Under the pieces are notes generated by a model, which was given only the letters and a program-made list of their open reading frames with translations, did not search any database and was not told the DNA's origin. Made by a program: the position numbers and the translations under genes. A stretch of 64,000 nt of DNA, taken from assembly GCA_019279435.1 (NCBI GenBank), contig JAAALK010000871.1:62001-126000 (forward strand). Reading direction: 5' to 3'. Below are positions 55,299 to 64,000 of the stretch, piece after piece. Within the stretch, counting starts at the first letter, position 1. Each line of letters starts with the position of its first letter. Origin of the DNA: Zizania palustris (lineage: Eukaryota > Streptophyta > Magnoliopsida > Poales > Poaceae).

Positions 55299-56158
55299 TG
55301 TTATGTGCAGATTAGTTAGAGATAAGATTGAATTAGTTAGATAAAGATAATAATTAGTAGATTAGATTGTTATTAGGAGATAAGGATAGCAGATTAGATT
55401 GTATTTGGATTACAAATACCCCATAAGGGTCATGGAATAAATCATGAGCAAAAGGAATTATTTAGTTCCTCTCCTGCTCCTACCACATGGAGCTAAGGCT
55501 GTAAGCTTTGGATTCCTTTATTTTTCTAGATGCAATTGTTTACATCTTTGTATAGAAATGTAGTTGATGAGTTTGAACCAGAAATCCTACTGTTGTTTCT
55601 GCATTGCATAAGCTTTTTTGGCCAGATGGGTTTTTTATTGAAAGCTTTCAAGTCAGGATTATTTTTATTGCTGATTTCCTATAGCTTTGCACTGGTTTCA
55701 TGAATTGATTCCACTTTATGCCTCAGCACTTTTGGTCCTTAATGTGAGGTAGTGAGAGCAAGGTTCAGGATCCAGTAATATATCTAATCCTGTGCACTAC
55801 GGTCCCAGAAACTGGCCAGATGAAAGAGTGTCAGTTTCTTGCTTTTCTTATATTTGAAGTTTATATATTTGTGACATATTGATTAATCATGACATCCCTT
55901 TTGAATAGCATGAAAAGCATACAAATTTGGCACTTTATTTAAGCTTTAATGGGAACCGTTTGGTGAAATAGTTGTTTCCAGCATGAACTTGAACAATGTG
56001 TTTGACTACATGCATGAATGTGCTTTGCTTTACAATAGATGCAATGATATGATCAAATAGGTCTGTGTTTTATCTAGAGTCAGTGAGATAAGCCACCAGA
56101 CTGCACTTATGAATTTTATCCTTTTGTGCTGATGTGTATTTCTTTCAAAAAATTGCAG

Positions 56159-57515
56159 GAAATATCAGCTTCTTCAACTTGGGATGATTCTAAAGCACTA
56201 TTTGAAGATAGCCAAGAGTACAGGTAAGGGAAATCCAGATACACTAAACTGGTCGGTGTACTGGCACTGTTATCATGTACCAGGAAGTGATAAGCTTTAT
56301 CCAGTACTGGCTTTTCATGGGTATGGTAGCTGGTCGGTTACTTCTGTAAACATGCCACATGGGTTGACTCTGGCAGGGTAAAAACAGTCTGAGTTGGAGT
56401 AGACCAAAGAAAAGCTTGTTTTAAAGGTCTTGAGATGTAGTAATGCACACAGCCACATACCAATGGCACAAACTTTTTATAATATTTTTGATATTGGAGA
56501 ATTGTTGAACCTTGATTCTCACGTTAACAGTGTTGTACATATATTACTCTAGACTGTTTATAGCCTATCTATAAATAAAATGTTTATCCAGTGCAATATT
56601 AGCTACAGAAAAACAGCACTCTTCAAATAATGGTACATGTGCTTGTTTGCAAAACATGGCAATCAAGACAATGGATTGTGCATCAGATTTAACAGAAGTT
56701 CCTTTGCAAAATATATGTCCCATGGATGACTGAATTGCCTGACTGCATGTGTTAATATTTTATGTTATTTTGTCTTCTCTAGGTTTTGATGATTTTAATT
56801 TGATTCTTTGCATTAGGGCATTGGGCAGCGAAACTTACGCGAGAGAGCTTTTTGAAGAGTGTGTTGTCCACCTGAAAGAAAGGTTAAAAGAGAAAGAACG
56901 CTTGAGGGAGGAAGAAAAGGTAATGTACTAACACGTGTATTGCCATGTGATGTATCACTTACGTGCATTCCATAAAAGTGCTTTGAATCATGATATCCTA
57001 CATTTACTACTTATTAAGTCAGCAAGCACAGTTTACAATTGGTAATTCTACACTTAAATTAGCAATGTGTCGAAATGCATTTACACATGGGTGGAACTTC
57101 TTTACTTGTATCAGCAGCAGCATCTTTCTTTTTGTCAGGTATAGCATTGTCTTGTGCTTTTTTCCTTGACCTTTTCACCTCTATTCAGGCAAAAAAAGAG
57201 AGGGGGCGTGAAGAGAAAGAACGGCGGAAAGAGAAAGAAAGGAAGGAGAAAGAACGCAAAGAAAAAGAAAGAGACAGGGAGAAAGAAAGGGAAAAGGACA
57301 AAGGAAAGGATCGATTGAGGAGAGATGAAATGGATATTGATGCTGTTGATGCTGATAGCCATGGTTTGAAGGACAAGAAAAGAGAAAAGGACAAGGAAAA
57401 GAAGCATAAGAGACGCTACCATGACACTGCAGATGATGTAAGCTCTGAAAGGGATGAAAAGGATGACTCTAAGAAGTCTCGTAGACATAGCAGTGATCGC
57501 AAGAAATCAAGGAAG
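56159..57515 (+). CDS. PRP40A: PRP40 exons 25-27: end of FF6 and charged region
   Basis: Exons: 56159-56223 (EISASSTWDDSKALFEDSQE), 56817-56919 (ALGSETYARELFEECVVHL), 57189-57515. Exon 27 encodes a long Lys/Glu/Arg helix (repeats of KEKERKEKER), then MDIDAVDADS and SKKSRRHSSDRKKSRK, a likely nuclear-localisation and RS-like region. Phases match at each border. Confidence 0.92.
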
Positions 57516-57937
57516 GTATAACATTTGTGCTTTCACAAAAATCAAGCATCTAGTCATTGGGTTTTTGGTGCCGATATGGCACTGTATCATGCATACAACC
57601 CTTGGTACTACTAAGATGGTAAAAACTGCCGGTTTAGTGTTTTCGTGACTCGCCAGTTTTAGGGTTGATATATCAGCAGACCTTGCTGCCTCCTCCCCCC
57701 TCGACTACCATGCTTTACTTTGTCTTGTGATGTTTAATTGGACAGTTGTGTGGACTCTTTGGTTGATGGTTTTACCTGTGCTTGTTTTGTGTACTAGAAT
57801 TTAAGTCATGTTATGTTTGTGAAAAAGAAGGGAAAATGGTTGTAGGACACTGCAAACATCTCTTCCATTGCTTGATGGTCATTGCAAAGTAGCATTGACA
57901 TGAATTCAGACTTTTATAAAAAAAATAGTATTTCTAT

Positions 57938-58493
57938 CAGTGTTCAAGAAGGTGCTCGGCGCTAGTCGGGAGGTGACCCAGTGCTTAGCTCCTAGAGGCG
58001 CCTAGACGGTTCCTAGGTTTTCCTCTCTTCCTGTGAACTCATATCTTCTCTATTCCTTCTCTTGTTTTCTCTATCTTGGTGTTCCCCTCCCCTCTTCTTT
58101 TCAACCCCCTTCTCTCTAGCTTCAGTCTTCACTTCAATCCTTTCTCTGCTCTCCCTTCTCCCCTCCCCACCCACCATGGCACCAAGCCACATACTTCCCA
58201 TGAGTGGCTACATGTGAACACCATCGACTGATCTGTGCTGCACATGCCTCCCACTGCTGGATCTGGCTGCACACGCCTCCTGCTGCTGGATCCTCCTGCT
58301 TCGGCTACCTCTCATAGCCTCCCCCTTGGTGCTGCCGCACCGAGCTGCCCAGGTGCCACGGTCAACCACCTAGTGCTGCGGTTGACCGCCTAGGCGCTGG
58401 GGCTGCTCAGCTCGATGCCTTGACGCAAATCATGGTGTTGGGGGGTGCCGCCCAGCACCTTTCGGTTCCCTAGGAGCGATTTTTTGAACACTG
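57938..58493. mobile_element. Non-autonomous hAT, 556 bp (CAGTGTTCAA family)
   Basis: Inverted ends CAGTGTTCAAGAA and CAGTGTTCAAAAA are flanked by ATTTCTAT (57930-57937) and ATTTCAAT (58494-58501), 7 of 8 identical. Subterminal words CTAGGCGCC and CTAGGAGCG recur. The core is CT-rich and then GC-rich, with no transposase. Confidence 0.82.
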
Positions 58494-58539
58494 ATTTCAA
58501 TAATATAATTTGTATCATTGAAAGGTAGAATTGCTTTTA

Positions 58540-60605
58540 AAACACTCTTAGCCCTTGTTAAAATCAACAGAGGGAGAACATGATATTTGTATTCAGCAGC
58601 AAATCTCCTGTGAAAATCACATGGTGTTTAGTCTGATTGAATACATTTGATGTAATGATTTTCAATAAATGTCATTCATGCAGTATGCCCATTTGTTGCG
58701 TGAAAGCATTCTGAAACGTGCATCTATTGATGCAAGTCTTTCTACAATAAACGTACCTGTATTGACTAATTATTGGTCCAAATCTTCAAAGTCAACTTTT
58801 TAAAATCACTACGTGGCTTAAAAAATAGCCAGAGGGAAACATCTAATTCAGCAGTAAATATCCTTTAGCCCTTTGTAAATCACATGGTGCTTACACTTTT
58901 TTGAATACATTTGGTTAGAACATGTAATGTTTTTATGAATATCATTCATACAGAAAACCCACCTTTTGTATGAAAATCATTTTGATGTATGAATTTAATG
59001 ATACAATCTTCGTAATATATGTAGTTGTAACTGACTACAAAGATTAACCTTCTAAAATCGAAATGCTATTAAATCAAATAGAGGGATAATATGATATTTG
59101 TAATTTTGTATCCAGCAGCAAATCTTTGGTGTGAATTACATGATGTTTAGCCTGATTGAATACATTTCATTAGAAAATATAATGATTTTATGAATGTCAT
59201 TCATTCTGCAAACCCCCCTTTTGGGTGAAAGAATTTTGATATATGAATTTAATGGTATAATCTTTGTAATAAATGTAGTTGTAACTGACTACAGAGATTA
59301 ACCTTTTAAAATCAAAATACTATTAAATCAAATAGAGGGAGAATATGATATTTCTAATTTTGTATCCAGGAGCAAATCTTTGGTGTAAATTACATGATGA
59401 TTAGCCTGATTGAATACTTTTCATTAGAAAATGTAATGACATTATGAATGTTGTTCATTCAGCAAACCCACCTTTTGTGTGAAAGCATTTTGATATATAT
59501 GAATTTAATGGTATAATCTTTGTAATAAATGTAGTTGTAACTGACTACAAAGATTAACCTTCTCTAAAATCAAAATACTATTAAATCAAATAGAGGGAGA
59601 ATATGATATTGGTATCCAGCAGCAAATCTTTGATGTAAATAACATGATGATTAGCCTGATTGTATACATTTCATTAGAAAATGTAATGACATTATGAATG
59701 TTGTTCATTCAGCAAACCCACCTTTTGTGTGAAAGAATTTTGATATATATGAATTTAATGGTATAATCTTTGTAATAAATGTAGTTGTAACTGACTACAA
59801 AGATTAACCTTCTCTAAAATCAAAATACTATTAAATCAAATAGAGGGAGAATATGATATTGGTATCCAGCAGCAAATCTTTGATGTAAATTACATGATGA
59901 TTAGCCTGATTGTATACATTTCATTAGAAAATGTAATGACATTATGAATGTTGTTCATTCAGCAAACCCACCTTTTGTGTGAAAGCATTTTGATATATGA
60001 ATTTAATGGTACAATCTTTGTAATAAATGTACTTGTAACTGACTACAAAGATTAACCTTCTAAAATCAAATAGAGGGAGAATATGATATTCGTACCCAGC
60101 AGCAAATCTTTGGTGTAAATTACATGATGTTTAGTCTGGTTGAATACATTTCATTAGAAAATGTAATGATTTTATGAATGTCATTCATGCAGCAAACCTA
60201 CCTTTTGGGTGAAAGCTTTTTGATATATGAATTTAATGGTATAATCTTTGTAATAAATGTAGTTGTGACTGACTACAAATATTAACATTCTAAAATCAAA
60301 ATACTATTAAATCAAATAGAGGGATAATATGATATTTGTAATTTTGTATCCAGCAGCAAATATTTGGTGAAAATTACATGATGTTTAGCCTGATTGAATA
60401 CATTTCATTAGAAAATGTAATGATTTTATGAATGTCATTCATTCAGCTACACCCAACTGACTACAAAGATTAACCTTCTAAAATCAAAGAGGGAGAATAT
60501 GATATTTGTACCCAGCAGCAAATCTTTGGTGTAAATTACATGTTTATTCTTATTGAATACATTTCATTAGAAAATGTAATGATTTTATGAATGTCATTCA
60601 TGCAG
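58540..60605 (+). repeat. Tandem array of ~250-bp units at the 3' end of the last intron
   Basis: Eight to nine diverged units share the words AGAGGGAGAATATGATAT, CAGCAGCAAATCTTTGG, TTTAGCCTGATTGAATAC, CATTTCATTAGAAAATGTAA and GACTACAAAGATTAACCTTC. AG ends of the TTCATNCAG words fall at 58683, 58953, 59462, 59712, 59962, 60192, 60446 and finally 60605, the real acceptor. The last unit therefore contains the functional 3' splice site. Confidence 0.9.
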
Positions 60606-60740
60606 CCTACCCACGCTTCAGACTCTGATAGTGAAAACCGTCACAAAAGACACAAAAAGGATCAAGATAGCTCCCGCAGAAATGGAGCACGTGATGACCT
60701 TGAAGATGGTGAACTTGGAGAAGATGGGGAAATTCATTAG
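60606..60740 (+). CDS. PRP40A: PRP40 exon 28, C-terminus and stop
   Basis: It starts PTHASDSDSENRHKRHKKD after GCAG and ends DLEDGELGEDGEIH with TAG at 60738-60740. The acidic C-terminal DGELGEDGE is typical of plant PRP40 proteins. Confidence 0.92.
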   Translation, partial: PTHASDSDSENRHKRHKKDQDSSRRNGARDDLEDGELGEDGEIH

Positions 60741-61700
60741 TTGTTTTTCTCAACCAAGATTGTCAGTACTACTGCCCCTTGCCATGTTCTCAGTTGCTGC
60801 TATTTTCTATGTTTTGCTCAATTAGCTCTTCTGCTTAAGAATGTGGTAATTTAATCCCCGAAATTAATGTTACATGCTCTGACATTTACAAGTATTTTAA
60901 ACTATTCTGCAGTATCATGTACAGTTTCTCCCCTCTTTTGTGACGTATGCAAGGGGTGCATTTTATTGGCAGTTCTATAAAACATTTTCTCCAGAAAAGA
61001 AGCCACAGTTTCTTCATGAGGGTTGCTATTGTGAAAGGTTTATTATATTTGTTGTCTTGATTTGGCTGTTAGGAATGGACTAACCTTCATTGTTTGGATA
61101 TCCAGAATGTAGTCATGTAGTTTTTGTACTACCAAAATCTTTTGTTGCCTTACTCCTTTTCCCCTCCCCTTTTTTCTTTTCTGGGTGTAGGTATGTATTT
61201 AATGTAGGACAGCTGGAAATTGTGAGTGGCTGAAAGATCCTTTAGAAGGTTTGGTGGAAATGCATGCAACGTTGAGGTTTATTACTGACAACTTTCATTA
61301 ACTGTGCACAGCGGCCTCTGAATCCTGATTAGAGGCATTGATTTGTTTCCATATTCGGCTTGTTGCCATTGAGCTTGGCAGTTGGCTGTTGCTGCACCCA
61401 CCGAGGCCTTGCAGCTGGTGCATGGAATAGCACGAACATCGGGTTGCAAGCATGGCAAGAGGCAAAGCTTGCCCCACTCACTGGTGAAGCTTCAGCTGTT
61501 GTGATGTGGCTATGATTAGACAGGAGTACAACTTGTTTGTGACTTTGGACTTGTGTTTAACATCTTGTTATTTCTTTGGCCACCTGACAATTTTCGTGAG
61601 GCAACATTTTTGTAATAGTTTGCTGCTGTTTATGGTGCTTCACAGATAGATGTACTTTCAGCTGAGGCTGTTGACCAGTGTTGGATAATAAACGATAACT
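60741..61700 (+). other. Probable 3' UTR of the PRP40 gene
   Basis: T-rich sequence of moderate complexity follows the stop. A polyadenylation word AATAAA is present at 61687-61692; the true end is not determined and shorter ends are possible. Confidence 0.5.
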
Positions 61701-62089
61701 TCATCCTTATATTCTGGCTGTAGATTATCAATGATTTCTTTTGCGAAGGAGCAATTACCCTCAAATCTTCGTAATGACCTTGCATTTTCGATTTAAGGCT
61801 AGCTTGTTTGGTTCTATGCCATAGTCTGTGAACTGCCTGGAATCAACCGAGATCATCTGTAGTCGTGGGCTCGCCTGTAGACGGTGGGCGTCCTCTCGCC
61901 GCCGCCAATCTCGTGCGGCCGCTCCCCCTCCGCCTTTTGTGCTGCCTGGAGTCTGGATAGGACGACAGGCCTTGCCGCTCTCGCAGCACCTTCTCCGCGA
62001 GGAGAGCTCTGGGAAGGTCCTACATGAACGGCATGGAGGGTAGATGTGTGGGGGATGCTGCCTTTACTGTGAAATGCGGATAAAAAAAA
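61701..62089. other. Short GC-rich intergenic block, no gene supported
   Basis: 61855-62043 is GC-rich with a 71-codon open frame (from 61828, MNCLESTEIICSRGLACRRW). It has no recognisable domain and no splice context. It may be a captured gene fragment in a repeat. Confidence 0.35.
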
Positions 62090-62350
62090 GACTACAACGT
62101 GATCTATCGTTGATATTAAATAATATCAGAACGGTATAAATAATGAGCGCCTTCCCTCCTATTCCCACGTGGAATGGTAGAAGGAGCAGAAAAAAGAATT
62201 TTAACAAAAATTTTCCAAACCAAAAATTGAATCCTTTCTTGAGATTTTTAATTCTTCGTTATTTCAATCATTTTATTTTCAAACTCAGTTTATTTATTTA
62301 AAATTTCATTTTCTTCAATTTATTCATTTCTGAAAAATCAGGGTGTTACA
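62090..62350 (-). mobile_element. Fragment of a gypsy-type LTR
   Basis: Read on the - strand the fragment starts TGTAACACCCTGATTTTTC at 62350 and continues AT-rich, as chromovirus LTRs of grasses commonly do. The other end is not defined. No coding part is attached. Confidence 0.4.
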
Positions 62351-62641
62351 AATACTAACTTGTACATGTTTATATCATATAAATATGTATGTACCATGAT
62401 GAAAAAAATGATCTCTTGTTAGACTGTGATATCTATTTGTTTCATATAAAATCAGGGTGTATAATATGACAATCACAATAAAAATGCAAAACTGATCAAA
62501 TGGTCACATTTGTTGCATGGTGTGTATTACCCCACACTTTAATCGTTAGCCCTCATCTGCTTACAGGGTTTCAACAATGTCACAACTGTATGAAATAAAA
62601 AATAGTACAAGTAATATGTAATTTGACATTGGAACAACGTT

Positions 62642-64000
62642 GTGAAGGTTGCCTAGAGGGGATGAATAGGCGATTTAAAATTTTCTTGCGGAAAAATAAT
62701 GTTCTGAAAAAAGCCTGGTCGGAAGTTCTGAAGTGCTGTCGGAAGTTCCGATCTATCGGATCTCTTGAATCTTCCAATGGATCATAAGTTCCGTTATGTA
62801 TCGGAAGTTCCGATCAGCAGACTGAAATCGACGAAATCAAAAATTTGTTTTTCTGAAAAAGTGTTTGAATAGAAGTGTCCACAAGTGTACTAGGATAAAC
62901 TTTAACACAATGAGTTTCCTTGGATTTAAGTCAAATGATAGATCGGGTGAAAATAGAGTTTGACTTAGTATGAACCCTAAAAGAAATAAGAACACAATAG
63001 CACACAAGACAAGGATATGTTTTCCGGAGTTCGAATCCACCGATCCTACGTCTCCGTTGAGGGACCTCAAAAGGTCGGGTCTCTTTCAACCCTTTCCTCA
63101 CCAAGTCTTAGCCTATGCTAAACTTGGGTTTTTCTCTTCGTATCCTTATCCAAGCCAAGGGAAGCTTTTACAAACTTCTCCGGGCAATCACAAATGCGTT
63201 TGAAGATTTTGCCAACTCAAACTTTTGTACTCAAATATTTTCAACAAAATACAACAAAATCAACAAAAGCAACCCACGAAAAATCTTCTCAAAAGATGCA
63301 ACAACAAGAGTTTGAGAAGGCTTCCAATGCGCTCTCAAGGCGAATCGCAAAGACTCGCACTAGATCTAGCCTTGAGTCACAAGAGAGCTTGAGGATGAGA
63401 GTTAGGGTTTGCAAGTGAGAGTTTGGGGGCAAAAAAAAATATTGTACAAGTGAGTGGGGAAGGGTTTGTAGCCGTTAGGGCACTTTTGGCCTTCCACCTC
63501 GGAAGTTCCGATGAAACATCAGAAATTCCGATTTAAAAATAATTCCAAACCGAGAGTTCAAATCGGAAGTTCCGATCCAAACCGGAAGTTCCGATCCAAA
63601 CCGGAAGTTCCGATGTAAAAATAAATTCAAGGCCGAGAGCTCAAACCGTAAGTTCCGATCCAAACCGGAAGTTCCGATGCATTTTATTTGTTAAACCGAG
63701 AGCTCAAATTGGAAGTTCCGATCCAGACCGGAAGTTCTAATCAGTATAAAAATTCTAGAACTCAGTTTGAACTTGACCAAAAATCTTTCAGAAATGTTTT
63801 TCTTTGAGCACAAAATTTTGGAACAAAATCCAAATGCGTCCCTCTTAATAGTACGGTGATCCTAGACTCAATGTAAAGAATAAATCAATGATTTAAACCT
63901 TTTGAGCCTGTTTGGACCAAATGGAGCTCTTTCTCCAAATTTGTTTCAACAGAACTTTCTTTTCATGTGACATCTCTACAATCATCTTAGCAAATTGATT
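62642..64000 (-). mobile_element. LTR-like sequence with GGAAGTTCCGAT repeats, runs off the window
   Basis: The left border TGTGAAGGTTGCCTAGAGGGG...TGAATAGGCG matches the border of the probable solo LTR at 9224 (CTAGAGGG...TGAATAGGCG, then TTCTTGCG). The - strand therefore ends in the CGCCTATTCA...CCTCTAG word of SIRE-like LTRs. The body carries at least a dozen GGAAGTTCCGAT-type words and no protein domain. The right end lies outside the window. Confidence 0.45.
62719..63741. repeat. Dispersed 12-bp GGAAGTTCCGAT motif, at least twelve copies
   Basis: Copies exact or one to two bases off start at 62721, 62741, 62803, 63501, 63521, 63565, 63584, 63603, 63648, 63667, 63711 and 63730, all in the same orientation. 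In 63545-63740 they alternate with ACCGAGAG(T/C)TCAAA, forming an irregular tandem array. Confidence 0.88.

Larger units (their letters stand above)
53564..55485 (+). mobile_element. Chimeric non-autonomous LTR element carrying an SR-protein fragment
   Basis: LTRs of 185 and 187 bp (53564-53748 and 55299-55485) begin TGTT(G/A)TGTGCAG and end CCTACCA. They differ at several positions, so the insertion is older than the Copia elements. Target duplications CATGG (53559-53563 and 55486-55490) are perfect. TTGGTATCAGAGCC follows the first LTR. The interior is a mosaic: an acidic gag-like frame with stops, a spliced SR-protein fragment, a pol-like end with a polypurine tract (GAGGGAGGGAGAGAA), and a foreign LTR-like segment reaching the 3' LTR. 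There is no integrase or reverse transcriptase, so mobilisation must have been in trans. Confidence 0.85.
53186..56158 (+). other. PRP40 intron 24 with chimeric LTR element
   Basis: A 3.0-kb GT-AG intron containing the LTR element at 53564-55485. The remaining sequence (53186-53558 and 55491-56158) is AT-rich without features. Confidence 0.8.
57516..60605 (+). other. PRP40 intron 27 with hAT and tandem array
   Basis: A 3.1-kb GT-AG intron. The first part holds a 556-bp non-autonomous hAT. From about 58540 to the acceptor it consists of a ~250-bp tandem repeat. Confidence 0.85.
29600..61700 (+). pseudogene. PRP40A: PRP40A-type pre-mRNA-processing gene, 28 coding exons, disrupted copy
   Basis: PRP40 bridges U1 snRNP and the branch-point/RNA polymerase II side of early spliceosomes, through WW domains binding Pro-rich ligands and FF domains binding phospho-CTD and splicing factors. 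The exons read here give a Gln/Pro/Met-rich N-terminus, two WW domains (exons 5-6 and 7-8), a Ser/Thr linker, six FF domains (exons 12-26), a Lys/Glu/Arg-rich coiled segment and an acidic C-terminus DGELGEDGEIH. All exon phases agree across GT-AG borders (one GC-AG). With the exon 9 transposon ignored and one base restored in exon 12, the frame is 990 codons, close to the plant PRP40A length. As read, the copy is broken by a Copia element inside exon 9 and by a 1-bp deletion at 47677. Either could be real, and splicing across the Copia element is conceivable. Most of the gene length is inserted DNA. Confidence 0.9.

Noticed and set aside
58540..60605. CRISPR-like or satellite array
   Set aside because: Units are about 250 bp, with no constant short repeat and variable spacer pattern, and the host is a plant nuclear genome. 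The array is best read as duplicated intron sequence.

Overview
The window is nuclear DNA of a grass (Poaceae). The evidence is long AT-rich introns with GT-AG borders, CT-rich and GC-rich leaders, chromodomain Ty3/gypsy elements, small gene-targeting SMART-like LTR elements, hAT elements with 8-bp target duplications, and tRNA-iMet primer sites. I cannot fix the species. Only two host genes are evident, both on the + strand and both heavily invaded by transposons. Delimited mobile elements make up about half of the window.

Layout. 1-2160: repeat-like DNA with a GC-rich minisatellite. 2169-6354: a complete hAT element with a perfect 8-bp target duplication, whose transposase gene on the - strand is frameshifted. 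8404-15414: a two-exon gene for an Rpr2/Rpp21/SNM1-type zinc-ribbon protein. Its 5.8-kb intron holds a probable solo LTR in which two non-autonomous hATs are nested. 16036-25055: a Tekay/Del-like chromovirus on the - strand with one 3.1-kb LTR, a truncated second LTR, and many stop codons of the CAG-to-TAG type. It abuts the LTR and gag piece of another gypsy element (to 26875). 27987-28652: a local duplication enclosing a 27-bp minisatellite.

29600-61700: a PRP40A-type spliceosomal scaffold gene (two WW domains, six FF domains, charged C-terminus; 28 coding exons, about 990 codons once the insertion is ignored). It is stretched to about 31 kb by insertions: two 343-bp SMART-like elements, a 5.9-kb Copia element lying inside coding exon 9, a 5.6-kb Copia element in the exon 10/11 intron, non-autonomous hATs, a chimeric LTR element carrying a processed SR-protein (SF2/ASF-type) fragment, and a ~250-bp tandem array whose every unit resembles the 3' splice site of the last intron. 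The exon 9 insertion and a 1-bp deletion in the first FF exon mean this copy, as read, cannot encode a full protein unless the transposon is spliced out and the deletion is a sequencing error. 62090-64000: a gypsy LTR piece, then another LTR-like sequence with many copies of a 12-bp motif.

The two host genes both belong to RNA processing (RNase P/MRP-type and U1/branch-point bridging), but nothing in the sequence shows that this adjacency matters. Several coding units carry single-base indels in or next to short homopolymers. This may be real decay or uncorrected long-read error, and that doubt affects every pseudogene call below.
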